Of a DNA stretch of 64,000 nucleotides, positions 6,764 to 15,573 are shown one piece after another; position 1 is the stretch's first letter; each line of letters starts with the position of its first letter. The notes under the pieces were generated by a model, which searched no databases, was not told the origin of the DNA, and saw nothing but the letters and a program-made list of their open reading frames with translations. A program made the position numbers and the translations under genes. Source of the DNA: Anaerosacchariphilus hominis (GTDB lineage: Bacteria > Bacillota > Clostridia > Lachnospirales > Lachnospiraceae); assembly GCF_014290175.1 (NCBI RefSeq), contig NZ_JACOOR010000007.1:1-64000 (forward strand), read 5' to 3'.

Positions 6764-7489
6764 ATGGCAGTTCCAGGGGATAAGGTCAGACTTTTGAAGC
6801 AATATGTAGAGGAAAGCAGTTCTATCGTCTTTTTCGGCGGCGCAGGCGTGTCCACTGAGAGCGGCATCCCGGACTTCCGGAGCGTGGACGGTCTCTATCA
6901 TCAGCAGTGGAAATATCCGCCGGAGACCATCATCAGCCACAGCTTCTTCCTGCGGGATCCGGAGGAGTTCTACCGGTTTTACCGGAAGAAACTGCTCTGC
7001 CCGGAGGCGAAGCCCAATGCGGCCCACAAGAAGCTGGCGGAACTGGAGGCGGCAGGAAAGCTGAAGGCTGTGGTAACCCAGAATATCGACGGACTTCACC
7101 AGATGGCCGGAAGTAAACAGGTCTATGAGCTGCATGGCTCGGTGCACCGGAATTATTGCCAGAAGTGCGGAAGGTTCTATGATATGGAGTATATGCTGCA
7201 TTCTGAGGGAGTGCCCCGGTGCGAGTGTGGCGGTGTTATCAAGCCGGATGTGGTGCTCTACGAGGAGGGCTTGGACGACGCGACCATCCGCGGCGCGGTG
7301 CGGGCTATCTCTCAGGCGGATATGTTGATCATCGGCGGTACATCACTGGCGGTGTATCCGGCAGCAGGACTGATAGATTATTTTACCGGAAAGCATCTGG
7401 TTGTCATCAATCGGGACGCGACGCCCCGGGATGCCAGCGCAGATCTGCTGATCCAGGGCAATATTGGAGAGGTTTTAAGTGGAATATAA
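6764..7489 (+). CDS. cobB: NAD-dependent protein deacylase, sirtuin family
   Basis: 241 residues, a complete Sir2-type deacylase that removes acyl groups from lysines using NAD. The motifs appear in order: the NAD loop GAGVSTESGIPDFRS (26-40), QNID (106-109), catalytic H124 in ELHGSVH, and a zinc site from C132, C135, C153 and C155. The tail GGTSLAVYPAAGL and VINRD complete the Rossmann fold. It follows the sortase by 18 bases with a GGGGGAGG ribosome site, and its 3' end overlaps the DUF951 gene by 11 bases, indicating translational coupling. The acyl preference is not readable here. Confidence 0.93.
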   Translation: MAVPGDKVRLLKQYVEESSSIVFFGGAGVSTESGIPDFRSVDGLYHQQWKYPPETIISHSFFLRDPEEFYRFYRKKLLCPEAKPNAAHKKLAELEAAGKLKAVVTQNIDGLHQMAGSKQVYELHGSVHRNYCQKCGRFYDMEYMLHSEGVPRCECGGVIKPDVVLYEEGLDDATIRGAVRAISQADMLIIGGTSLAVYPAAGLIDYFTGKHLVVINRDATPRDASADLLIQGNIGEVLSGI

Positions 7490-7664
7490 GGTAGGAGATA
7501 TCGTAAAATTAAAAAAAGCGCACCCCTGCGGAAGCTCCGAGTGGGAGATCTTAAGGGTAGGCGCGGATTTTCGTCTGAAATGTATGGGCTGCGGACATCA
7601 GATTATGATTGCCAGACGGCTGGTGGAGAAGAATACACGGGGCTTACGGAGTCCGGAGGCATAA
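7479..7664 (+). CDS. DUF951 family protein
   Basis: 61 residues. The opening YKVGDIVKLKKAHPCGSSEW and the following WEILRVGADFRLKCMGCGHQIMIAR define DUF951, a short conserved Firmicute protein with three cysteines (C17, C35, C38) that could bind zinc. Its role is not established. It starts at GTG with GGAGAGG seven bases upstream and overlaps the sirtuin's end. In many Firmicutes this gene sits near ParB or mechanosensitive channel genes; here it does not. Confidence 0.85.
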   Translation: MEYKVGDIVKLKKAHPCGSSEWEILRVGADFRLKCMGCGHQIMIARRLVEKNTRGLRSPEA

Positions 7665-7724
7665 GAGCTATCCGGAAAATTCCTTCAGATGGGATTCTGT
7701 TTCAGGTTTGCATGGAAAATAAGG

Positions 7725-7771
7725 AAAAATGCACGGGATTATGTTTTTGAGCATAATTCTGTGCATTTTTT
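7725..7771 (+). terminator. Terminator after the cobB-DUF951 run
   Basis: Outer stem AAAAATGCAC / GTGCATTTTTT enclosing an inner stem ATTATG / CATAAT, ending in a T run. It closes the plus-strand run that began with the PfkB kinase. Confidence 0.85.
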
Positions 7772-7888
7772 ATTAGAAATAATTTGCATGGAAGAGAGGG
7801 CGGCCATGAACAGTGTGGCAACAGGAAAATTTACTGTCGAAATGCAAAAATCAGGTAAAAAAGTATGGAAATCTGCTTCCCGGTGTAC

Positions 7889-7926
7889 TATAATTTCCCT
7901 GTAAAGTTAGTTTGCATTAACTAACT
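7889..7926 (+). promoter_or_regulatory. -10 box and repressor-type operator of the ABC exporter
   Basis: A TATAAT (7889-7894) preceded at 17 bases by a weak -35 (TGGAAA). The palindrome AGTTAGTT-TGCATT-AACTAACT (7905-7926) begins about four bases after the expected start point. This layout is typical for a TetR- or GntR-type repressor; no regulator gene is adjacent. Confidence 0.65.
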
Positions 7927-7955
7927 GGAGAAATACGCATAATTGGGAGGGAGTC

Positions 7956-8654
7956 ATGTTTCTTACCATCAACAATATCAAAAAATCCTTTGGCTCCGGT
8001 GACAGTCGGGTGGATGTGCTGAAAGGTATCAACCTGTCCATGGAGCGGGGCGAATTCTGCGTGCTGCTGGGGCCTTCCGGTTCCGGCAAATCTACGCTCC
8101 TGAATATTATCGGCGGAATCGACGCGGCCGATGAGGGCGATATCTGCATCGAGGGCGAGCGGATGGCCGACATGAAAGAGAAGAAGCTGACGGCCTACCG
8201 CCGAAAGCACTTAGGATACATTTTCCAGATGTACAACCTGATTCCGAACCTGACCGTCCGGGAAAATATCGAGGTGGGCGCGTATCTGAGTGACAAGCCT
8301 CTGGACGTGGACGAGCTGCTCCACACCCTGGGTCTCTACGACCATCGGAAGAAGCTGCCGAACCAGCTTTCCGGCGGACAGCAGCAGCGTACCGCCATCG
8401 GACGGGCCATTGTGAAGAACCCGGATATCCTGCTCTGCGACGAGCCCACCGGAGCCCTGGACTATCAGACCTCCAAGGACATCCTGAAACTCATCGAGAC
8501 CGTCAACCAGAAGTACGGCAACACCGTCATCATGGTCACCCACAACGACGCCATCAAGGACATGGCGGACCGGGTGGTGCGGCTGCGCGACGGCATGATC
8601 CGCAAGGATTACCGGAACGAGCATAAGATTCCGGCCGAGGATCTGGAATGGTAG
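7956..8654 (+). CDS. ABC transporter ATP-binding protein (MacB/LolD type)
   Basis: 232 residues, a full ABC ATPase of the MacB/LolD class. Walker A is GPSGSGKST (about 39-47), the Q-loop is YIFQMYNL, the signature is LSGGQQQR, Walker B is [12 protein letters not shown], and the H-switch is VTHN. It energises the permease encoded 10 bases downstream. GGGAGGGAG precedes the ATG. Together with the permease and the heptad-repeat protein it forms a three-gene export or mechanotransmission system. The substrate (peptide, lipid or antibiotic) is not evident. Confidence 0.92.
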   Translation: MFLTINNIKKSFGSGDSRVDVLKGINLSMERGEFCVLLGPSGSGKSTLLNIIGGIDAADEGDICIEGERMADMKEKKLTAYRRKHLGYIFQMYNLIPNLTVRENIEVGAYLSDKPLDVDELLHTLGLYDHRKKLPNQLSGGQQQRTAIGRAIVKNPDILLCDEPTGALDYQTSKDILKLIETVNQKYGNTVIMVTHNDAIKDMADRVVRLRDGMIRKDYRNEHKIPAEDLEW

Positions 8655-8664
8655 GAGGCGTGGT

Positions 8665-10983
8665 ATGAAAAATCCGCTGCGGAAGCGCTTGTTGCGCGAG
8701 CTGAAAAGTGAATTTGGAAAATATCTGGTGATTTTCCTTCTGCTGGCCGGAACCATCAGCCTGGTATCGGGCTTTCTGGTGGCGGACGGTAGCATGATCA
8801 TTGCCTATAACGAAGGTTTTGAAAAATACAAGATCGAGGACGGTAACTTCCGTCTGGGCGAGAAGGCCAATAAAGCCCAGCTGAAGGCCATTCAGGAGCT
8901 GGGCGTCACGGTTTACGATCTGTTTTACGCCGAGGAGCCCCTGACCAATGGCAGTACTCTCCGGATCTATCCGAATCGGGATCAGGTAGATCTGGTCTGC
9001 CTGATGGATGGCGAGATGCCCACGGGTACGGACGAGATCGCCATCGACCGCATGTATGCGGATAATAACGGCCTGACTATTGGCGACAAGCTGGAGAGCG
9101 GCGCCCGTTCCTGGATTGTCACCGGCCTGGTGGCGCTGCCCGATTACAGTTGTCTTTTTTCAGACAATAACGACAGTATGTTTGACGCGGTGAAGTTCGG
9201 CGTGGCCATCGTGACGCCGGAGATGTTCGCGAATTTCGGCAAGGATGAGCTGTATTGGAACTATGCCTGGAAATACGACGTGCCGCCGGAGGAGGGCGAG
9301 CCTGAGCAGGATGCCGCTGAGGATCTGATGCAGGGCATCCTAAATGAGGCCGAGCTGGAGAATTTCGTTCCCACCTATCAGAACCAGGCCATTCAGTTTA
9401 CCGGCGACGATATGGGAAGCGACCAGGCCATGATGGTCATCCTTTTGTATATTGTTATATTGATCATGGCTTTCGTTTTCGGAATCACCACCAGCAGCAC
9501 CATTTCCAGGGAGGCCAATGTAATCGGTACCCTGCGGGCTTCCGGTTATACGAAAAACGAACTGATTCGGCATTATATGACCATGCCCACGGTAGTGACA
9601 CTGATCAGCGCCCTCATCGGCAATATCCTGGGTTATACCTCCCTGAAGGAGGTCTGCGCCGGGATGTATTACGGCAGCTACAGCCTGCCCACCTACGTGA
9701 CCGTCTGGAATGCGGAGGCCTTTGTGGAGACCACGGTGGTGCCGGTGATTCTGATGATGGCGGTCAATTACCTGGTGCTTCGGCGGAAGCTGGGCCTGTC
9801 GCCCCTGAAGTTCCTGCGGCGGGATTTGAGCCGTCGGAAGCAGAAGCATGCCATGCCGCTAAGCCCCCACATTCCGTTCTTTACCCGGTTTCGTTTAAGG
9901 GTCATTTTCCAGAATGCCGGTAACTACCTGATACTCTTTATCGGAATCCTTTTCGCCAATATGCTGCTAATGTTCGGCCTGGCCCTTCCGGCGGTGTTGG
10001 ACCACTACCAGGCGGAGATCGAGCAGAACCTGCTCTGCAATTACCAGTACATTCTGCAGGTGCCCTATGACGCCATGAATGAGGATAAGAAGCTGGAGAG
10101 TATGATTTCCATGCTGTATTTCCGGAACGAGGTGGAGACCGACAATGAGGACGCCGAGAAGTTCACGGCATACGCCCTGAATACGCCGGATAAACCCTAT
10201 ATGAAGGAGAGTGTAACACTCTACGGCCTGCAGGACGACAGCCGGTATATCCCCCTTGATTTTCGGGATGAGGGCGTGTATATCTCCTCGGCTTACGCGG
10301 AAAAGTATCTGCTGGAGCCCGGGGATGAGATTACTCTGTACGAGGAGTATGGTACTGACACCTATACCTTCCGGGTGGATGGCATCTACCACTACGAGGG
10401 CGGTTTGACCATTTTCATGGCTCAGAAGGAGCTGAACACCTTATTTGACCTGGGGAATGACTATTTCAGCGGTTATCTGTCCGATACGGAAATCACGGAT
10501 ATCGACGGGAAATACATCGGCTCTGTCATCGACGCGGAGGCCCTGACCAAGATATCCAGGCAGCTGACCGTGTCCATGGGAAGTATGATGGGGCTGGTCA
10601 ATGGATTTGCCATGCTGATGTTCATGGTGCTGGTCTATCTGCTGTCGAAGATTATCATCGAAAAGAATGCCCAGTCCATTTCCATGACAAAGATTCTGGG
10701 CTATTCCAACGGGGAAATCAGCGGACTCTACATTATGTCAACCACGATGGTAGTAATCCTGTTTCTGCTCATCAGCCTGCCCATTGAATATGAAGTGATG
10801 GTGGTGCTGTTCCGCATGATGATGCTGCAGAGCATCAGCGGCTGGATTACCTTTTATATCGGGCCGGAGATTTATGTGGAAATGTTTGTAATGGGCTTTG
10901 TAACTTACCTGGCGGTGGCTCTTCTGGAATACCGGAAGATCCGGCATGTGCCCATGGACGCGGCCCTGAAGAATGTGGAGTAA
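8665..10983 (+). CDS. ABC transporter permease, FtsX/MacB family
   Basis: 772 residues. A first transmembrane helix (about 18-42) is followed by a large extracellular region, then a helix bundle (about 255-385). A second extracellular domain (about 440-640) and a final bundle (645-760) follow. The FtsX-type segments VIGTLRASGYTKNELIRHY and SMTKILGYSNGEI are the two cytoplasmic coupling loops. This duplicated layout is typical of clostridial MacB-like permeases that act on substrates at the outer membrane face rather than importing. GGAGG lies before the ATG, with a 10-base gap from the ATPase. Confidence 0.9.
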   Translation: MKNPLRKRLLRELKSEFGKYLVIFLLLAGTISLVSGFLVADGSMIIAYNEGFEKYKIEDGNFRLGEKANKAQLKAIQELGVTVYDLFYAEEPLTNGSTLRIYPNRDQVDLVCLMDGEMPTGTDEIAIDRMYADNNGLTIGDKLESGARSWIVTGLVALPDYSCLFSDNNDSMFDAVKFGVAIVTPEMFANFGKDELYWNYAWKYDVPPEEGEPEQDAAEDLMQGILNEAELENFVPTYQNQAIQFTGDDMGSDQAMMVILLYIVILIMAFVFGITTSSTISREANVIGTLRASGYTKNELIRHYMTMPTVVTLISALIGNILGYTSLKEVCAGMYYGSYSLPTYVTVWNAEAFVETTVVPVILMMAVNYLVLRRKLGLSPLKFLRRDLSRRKQKHAMPLSPHIPFFTRFRLRVIFQNAGNYLILFIGILFANMLLMFGLALPAVLDHYQAEIEQNLLCNYQYILQVPYDAMNEDKKLESMISMLYFRNEVETDNEDAEKFTAYALNTPDKPYMKESVTLYGLQDDSRYIPLDFRDEGVYISSAYAEKYLLEPGDEITLYEEYGTDTYTFRVDGIYHYEGGLTIFMAQKELNTLFDLGNDYFSGYLSDTEITDIDGKYIGSVIDAEALTKISRQLTVSMGSMMGLVNGFAMLMFMVLVYLLSKIIIEKNAQSISMTKILGYSNGEISGLYIMSTTMVVILFLLISLPIEYEVMVVLFRMMMLQSISGWITFYIGPEIYVEMFVMGFVTYLAVALLEYRKIRHVPMDAALKNVE

Positions 10984-10990
10984 CTGGCAA

Positions 10991-11048
10991 TGATTCAGGA
11001 GTGCGAAATCCCATCGGCGAAGCCGATTTTCGTGGATTTTGCATCGTG
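10991..11048. repeat. Stem-loop repeat between permease and heptad-repeat gene
   Basis: Nested inverted repeats: outer arms TGCGAAATCC (11002-11011) and GGATTTTGCA (11034-11043), inner arms ATCGGC / GCCGAT with a GAA loop (11013-11027). There is no T tract, so it is not a terminator. It sits inside an operon and resembles dispersed REP-like units. It could tune expression of the downstream gene. Confidence 0.6.
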
Positions 11049-11070
11049 CAGTTATGAGGAGAGTGAGAGT

Positions 11071-12774
11071 ATGAACGGAAAGAAATTGCTGAAAGAAAAG
11101 CTGGGACTGCTGCTGATCCTGCTGGTAGTGATAGCGGTGGGAGCGGCAGTCAGCTTTGGGATAAAAAAAGGAAAAACGAAGGACGACAGTGCGGCGGTTT
11201 CAGCGGGTACATCGGCGGAGGCTGTTTCCGGAACCGATTCGGAAGATATCTATGAGAATCAGGATTCTTCGGCGGAAAAGGATAAGACAGAAACGGTTTA
11301 CATAAAATCGGACGCCGAGGGAAACACAAAAGAGATTACCGTGGAAACAGTGCTGAAACATCCGTCTGACGGCTCGGATATTCAGGATCAGAGTAATCTG
11401 AAGGACATCCGCAATACCAAGGGTGACGAAGAATATACGAAGGGCTCCGACGGAAACCTCATCTGGGAGAACCACGGCGAGGACATTTCCTATAAGGGAA
11501 CCAGTGATGCAGAGCTGCCGGTCAGGGTAAAAGTCAGCTACTATCTGGACGGCGAACAGATCAGTCCCAGGAAGCTGGCCGGAAAGAGCGGTCAGGTGAA
11601 GATACGTTTTGACTATGAAAATTCGGCCACCGAGACCGTGACGGTAAAGAACAAAGCCTACCAGGTACAGACGCCATTCTTGGTTATATCGGCGCTGGCG
11701 TTGCCCTCGGACACCTTCTCCAATATCCAGGTGGAAAACGGCAGGCTGATGCAGATGGACGACCAGAACATGGTCATCGGCTATGCCATGCCCGGCCTGG
11801 CGGACAGTCTGCAGCTGTCCGGCTATGAGGTAACCGAGGATATGGACATTCCCGAATACGTGGAAGTGACCGCGGACGCGAAGGACTTTGAGCTGGAATT
11901 TACCGCAAGCATCATCACACCGGGGCTTTTGGAGGATCTGGATACGGACGACCTGAAGGATGCAGACGACTTCGCAGATGGCATGGACGACCTGAAGGAT
12001 GGTGTGGACGATCTGGACGAGGGCGTGGGAGAGCTCTATGACGGACTCAAGGAATTTTACGGCTATCTGGACGAGTATACCAGCGGGGTGACGGCTCTCC
12101 GGGACGCCATGAACCAGGTGCGTGACGGCGCAGGACAGCTGACGGTGAATAGCAAAGGACTGAACGATGGTGCGGCGGCTCTGCAAAGCGGGCTGGAGCA
12201 GCTGAACGCCGGATTGAAGGAAGCTTCCGAAGAAGGTGAAAGTGAGAGCTCCCAGGAAGTCCTTGTGTCGATTCTGGGGAAGCTGAACGGTCTGACGGAT
12301 GAGCAGAAGGAGGCATTGGCTGCTGCAGGAATTTCGGAGGAAGAGCTGAGTGCGTTGAGCGGCTATGCGCAGTCACTGGCAGCAGTACAGCCCACGGTGG
12401 AGGCTCTGGCCGCAGGCAGCAAGCAGCTGACCACCGGCCTGACAGCCTACACCACAGGAGTCAGCCAGCTCTATGCAGGCACAGAAAAAGTCGTGGAGGG
12501 CGGCACCACCCTTTGTACCGCGGGCGGCGAGCTCTACGACGCCTTCGGGGAAGCCCTGGACGGTGTCAGAGAGCTGCGTGACGGCGTCCGAGACTTTAAG
12601 AAGGACGGTATCGACGAACTCACCAGGCTGGGAGGCTCCGACTTCCGCAACGTTATTAACCGCCTGCGGGCAGTGAAAGAAGCCGACGACGGCTACGACA
12701 ACTTCGCGGGGCTAGCCGAGGGCAAGACCGGAACGGTGCGGTTTATCGTGGAGACCGAGGAGATCAAGAAATAG
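11071..12774 (+). CDS. Membrane-anchored xxxLxxG heptad-repeat protein (YhgE-like)
   Basis: 567 residues. One N-terminal transmembrane helix (about 10-30) is followed by an acidic serine/glycine linker and a beta-rich extracellular domain (about 90-290). A long coiled region (about 300-545) carries repeated DDLxDGVDDLxxG-type heptads (xxxLxxG), as in YhgE/Pip proteins. Unlike YhgE there is no C-terminal membrane domain. The ATG at 11071 with TGAGGAG upstream is preferred over earlier in-frame starts that run through the repeat. Placed last in the ABC operon, it is probably an extracellular partner of the permease. Confidence 0.8.
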   Translation: MNGKKLLKEKLGLLLILLVVIAVGAAVSFGIKKGKTKDDSAAVSAGTSAEAVSGTDSEDIYENQDSSAEKDKTETVYIKSDAEGNTKEITVETVLKHPSDGSDIQDQSNLKDIRNTKGDEEYTKGSDGNLIWENHGEDISYKGTSDAELPVRVKVSYYLDGEQISPRKLAGKSGQVKIRFDYENSATETVTVKNKAYQVQTPFLVISALALPSDTFSNIQVENGRLMQMDDQNMVIGYAMPGLADSLQLSGYEVTEDMDIPEYVEVTADAKDFELEFTASIITPGLLEDLDTDDLKDADDFADGMDDLKDGVDDLDEGVGELYDGLKEFYGYLDEYTSGVTALRDAMNQVRDGAGQLTVNSKGLNDGAAALQSGLEQLNAGLKEASEEGESESSQEVLVSILGKLNGLTDEQKEALAAAGISEEELSALSGYAQSLAAVQPTVEALAAGSKQLTTGLTAYTTGVSQLYAGTEKVVEGGTTLCTAGGELYDAFGEALDGVRELRDGVRDFKKDGIDELTRLGGSDFRNVINRLRAVKEADDGYDNFAGLAEGKTGTVRFIVETEEIKK

Positions 12775-12805
12775 CATTCAGGATATAAAGTGCAGAAATG
12801 CAATT

Positions 12806-13936
12806 TTATTTCAAAGCCTCAAGGTAAGTCTCAGTAAGAGACCCGGTAAGCGGGACTCCCAGCTCCGGCAGTACCGCATCCAACGCCTTCATCACGGCCT
12901 CCAGCTTCTCGGCCCGGGCATTCTCGCCCATGTGTCCAATCCGGATTACCTGACCCTCCAGCACATCAAAAGAACCGGCCAGCATAATGTTAAACTGTTC
13001 CCGCACCGCCGTCAGAATCGCCGCAGCAGTTGTCTCCCTGGGTACATCAAAGACAGACACCGTATTGGAATATCCCTTCCGTGTATGCAGCTTCAGCCCG
13101 CAGGAAGTCAGCGCCGTCCGCACCGCACCGGCGATCTTCGCATGCCGCTCCAGGATGGTCGTATCTGCCTTGATATTCTCAAAGGCAGCCCGCAGTCCCC
13201 GGATATCGCTGATGGGCATGGTATACGGAAACCACTGCTTCTCAAAATACCCATCAAAGGTCATTAAATTCGCATAGAAAGAAGCAATGGGGGTATTCCG
13301 TTCCTTCATAGCCGTCCATGCAGTCGGACTCACGGTCACAAAGGTCAGTCCCGGAGGGGCGGAAACCACTTTCTGGGAACCGCCGCAGAGCAGATCGATC
13401 TGATAATCATCCACCCGGACTTCCTCGCCAAACATGGCTGAGACAGAATCCACGACGGTCAGAATGCCATAGGATTTCAGCAGCGGACAGATCCGCGCGA
13501 TGTCATTGAGCACGCCGCTGGGAGTGTCGCAGTGAACCACCGTGGCGTATTTGAAGTTATGATCCTTTTCCAGATAAGCCGCCAGCGCATCCACATCCAC
13601 AGCCTCCAGATAATCCACGGTATACAGTACCGGATCTCCGCCGTACATCTTCACAAAGTCCGCAAAGCCCTTGCCGAACACGCCATTGTCGATGACCAGT
13701 ACCCGGTCGCCCGGCTCGGTGAGACCGGCGCAGGCTGCTTCCAGCCCCAGGATACCCTCGCCGCCCAGAATCAACGCCTCATTTTTAGTATGAAGCAGAG
13801 CGCTGATGAGCTCACAGGTTTCCTTATAGAACGTATAAAAGTCCGGATCCAGATCCGGATTGGTGCAGGGCAGGCTTCTGACTGCCAATACATTTTCCCG
13901 GACCTGTGTAGGCCCGGGCGTCATAATTTCATACAT
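12806..13936 (-). CDS. Class V aminotransferase (alanine-glyoxylate type)
   Basis: 376 residues of the fold-type I, class V aminotransferase family (alanine-glyoxylate/serine-pyruvate branch), cytosolic, PLP-dependent. The PLP lysine is K189 in GGSQKV, D163 in VVDSVSA contacts the pyridine nitrogen, and the N-terminal TPGPTQV is typical. It would exchange amino groups between alanine, serine or similar and a 2-oxo acid; related clostridial enzymes also act on phosphonates. AAGGAG precedes the ATG. It lies 31 bases downstream of the ECF S-component gene on the same strand, so the two are probably co-transcribed, hinting at a vitamin or amine link. Confidence 0.88.
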   Translation of the reverse strand: MYEIMTPGPTQVRENVLAVRSLPCTNPDLDPDFYTFYKETCELISALLHTKNEALILGGEGILGLEAACAGLTEPGDRVLVIDNGVFGKGFADFVKMYGGDPVLYTVDYLEAVDVDALAAYLEKDHNFKYATVVHCDTPSGVLNDIARICPLLKSYGILTVVDSVSAMFGEEVRVDDYQIDLLCGGSQKVVSAPPGLTFVTVSPTAWTAMKERNTPIASFYANLMTFDGYFEKQWFPYTMPISDIRGLRAAFENIKADTTILERHAKIAGAVRTALTSCGLKLHTRKGYSNTVSVFDVPRETTAAAILTAVREQFNIMLAGSFDVLEGQVIRIGHMGENARAEKLEAVMKALDAVLPELGVPLTGSLTETYLEALK

Positions 13937-13967
13937 GTAAAAATCTCCTTTGAATAAGTAAAACGAA

Positions 13968-14504
13968 TTACAGTCTCTTCTGAATGGTAACTCTCAGACG
14001 CTCCGCAATCGGAATGACGATGATCGCCGCCACGCCGATCTGTACCAGGTTACCGGGAATGGAGGTCGCCGGAGCCACCCAGTTACCGTAGATAAAGCCT
14101 TCAGCGATGTAGTAGCCTACCACTTTAATCACGCATGCAACGGCGATAGCCAGTGCGTTCCAGCCGTAGCCGTGATGCTTGTCGGTGATGGCGCCTACGG
14201 TAAAGCCCATGAAACCGACGATGACGAAGGTGAACGGGGCCCAGAGATACCAGCCGGACAGCAGGTCAAAAAGTCCCATTCCGAAGGCGCCTGCCAGAGT
14301 ACCGGTGCGGCGTCCGAAGATGATGGCCGCCAGGAACAGCGGTACATTTCCCAGGTGAATCAGTCCGCCGTTGGCCGCGATGGGCAGGCGAAGGTTTACA
14401 AACGCAGTGAAAATATAGGTGAGCGCAATGAGCATTGCGTCGATAACCAGTTCCTTTGTGGTAATGCCGCTCTTCTTTGCGGCAGTAGCTTCTGTATTCA
14501 GCAT
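13968..14504 (-). CDS. ECF transporter S component (HmpT/COG4720-like)
   Basis: 178 residues with about six hydrophobic helices, the layout of substrate-binding S components of energy-coupling factor vitamin importers. Segments such as NLRLPIAANGGLIHLGNVPLFLAA and FGRRTGTLAGAFGMGLFDLLSGW match the HmpT/PdxU-like COG4720 group, whose members bind thiamine or B6 precursors. The adjacent PLP enzyme makes a B6-related substrate attractive, but that is inference. The shared ATPases and T component are not here. The start at 14504 is chosen because GAGGA lies nine bases upstream; the longer frame runs into the leader. Confidence 0.82.
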   Translation of the reverse strand: MLNTEATAAKKSGITTKELVIDAMLIALTYIFTAFVNLRLPIAANGGLIHLGNVPLFLAAIIFGRRTGTLAGAFGMGLFDLLSGWYLWAPFTFVIVGFMGFTVGAITDKHHGYGWNALAIAVACVIKVVGYYIAEGFIYGNWVAPATSIPGNLVQIGVAAIIVIPIAERLRVTIQKRL

Positions 14505-14650
14505 AGATAAATTCCTCATCTTTCCCAGCAGTTTTGTAGGTAATAGGCGGATGTGCACAGTCCGCTGCGCTCTGCTGTTGTTAGATGCTACTATAAAGGC
14601 GGACTGGCTATTTTGAAATAGCCAGTTTTTGAAAAAATGACCAAGCCAGT
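14505..14650 (-). promoter_or_regulatory. Structured leader and operator of the ECF operon
   Basis: Reading on the minus strand, a near-perfect palindrome ACTGGCTATTT / AAATAGCCAGT overlaps the -35 of a probable promoter (TTTCAA-N17-TATAGT). The leader then has an outer pair CAGCAG / CTGCTG enclosing GCGGA / TCCGC. I do not recognise a known riboswitch. On the plus strand the palindrome followed by TTTTTG also looks like a terminator, but no plus-strand gene ends there. Confidence 0.45.
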
Positions 14651-14729
14651 ATAAAAACTACTAAAACACATAGAAAAACCATGAAATAAGAAGCGTAAAA
14701 GAATGGCGCAATAAGGTTCAATGTCCGTT

Positions 14730-14996
14730 TTAATAATCCTCCTCGATCACCTGCACCTCCAGATAATCAAACTCAATCTGATCAATAAAACTATCCTGAT
14801 AAAACCGCACTTTCGCCGTCCGTTTAAAATCCGCAATGCAGGATTCCAGCCAAATCGGCTTGCTCAGATCAAACTGATGGCAGATCTCATCCAGCGCGTT
14901 AAAGATTTTATGGGTCCGTGTTTCATCGGAAAAATCCTCAACCACTGTATCCCTCAGCATACGATTACTCTTAAACTCCCTGGCCCAGATTCGCAT
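14730..14996 (-). CDS. Conserved hypothetical protein
   Basis: 88 residues beginning MRIWAREFKSNRML. Charged, with a predicted alpha/beta composition and no membrane segment or known motif. Homologues of this size are common in Lachnospiraceae by my recollection, but no function is known. The ATG at 14996 is preceded by GGGAGG and a T run, much better than the longer frame starting at 15062. It stands alone between the ECF operon and rpsF. Confidence 0.75.
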   Translation of the reverse strand: MRIWAREFKSNRMLRDTVVEDFSDETRTHKIFNALDEICHQFDLSKPIWLESCIADFKRTAKVRFYQDSFIDQIEFDYLEVQVIEEDY

Positions 14997-15142
14997 AAAA
15001 AACCTCCCGTTTCCAAAATCATTTCTATAATAAAGAAACTTTATATCAAAGTGATAAAACAATACTTAGAGTATAAGTGCAGCTCTTCCATTTGTCAAAG
15101 AAAGAATGTATGGAAAAATCCATGAAAATCCAGAAAAAGTCC

Positions 15143-15171
15143 TTGCTTTGCCGTCGAAATTATGTTATAGT
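15143..15171 (+). promoter_or_regulatory. Promoter of rpsF-ssb-rpsR
   Basis: TTGCTT (15143-15148), a 17-base spacer, then TATAGT (15166-15171), 76 bases before rpsF. The leader is long enough for S6:S18 autoregulation, but I do not see a clear consensus for it. Confidence 0.7.
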
Positions 15172-15246
15172 ATTACCTCGTGATATATTATTAAATTCCT
15201 TGTTTCCCCCGTAGAGAGGAAGCCAGAGACCAAAAGGAGGTAAAGC

Positions 15247-15534
15247 ATGAACAAGTATGAATTAGCATTAGTTGTGAATGCAAAGGCAGAGGATGACGTC
15301 AGAACTGCTACCGTAGAGAAAGCGAAAGAGTATATCGCTCGTTACGGCGGTGTAGTGACAGAGGTGGAAGATTGGGGCAAGAAGCGTCTTGCTTACGATA
15401 TCCAGCACATGAGAGAAGCGTACTACTACTTCATTCAGTTTGACGCTGACGCAACCTGCCCTGCAGAGGTGGAAAAGCACGTTCGTATCATGGAGAATGT
15501 CATCCGCTATCTGTGTGTTCGCAAAGACGCATAG
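15247..15534 (+). CDS. rpsF: 30S ribosomal protein S6
   Basis: 95 residues, full length for S6, which binds S18 and the central domain of 16S rRNA in the small subunit. It opens with MNKYELALVVNAK and contains VEDWGKKRLAYDIQHMREAYYYFIQF, the diagnostic core strands. AAAGGAGGTAAAGC is a very strong ribosome site. It heads the conserved rpsF-ssb-rpsR operon. Confidence 0.98.
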   Translation: MNKYELALVVNAKAEDDVRTATVEKAKEYIARYGGVVTEVEDWGKKRLAYDIQHMREAYYYFIQFDADATCPAEVEKHVRIMENVIRYLCVRKDA

Positions 15535-15573
15535 AGACAAGGTTTTTAACCGAAAAAGTGGAGGATTGTTGGT

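Noticed and set aside
11200..12186. A 328-residue frame opposite the heptad-repeat gene
   Set aside because: Antisense shadow of a repetitive acidic gene; no ribosome site or recognisable domain.
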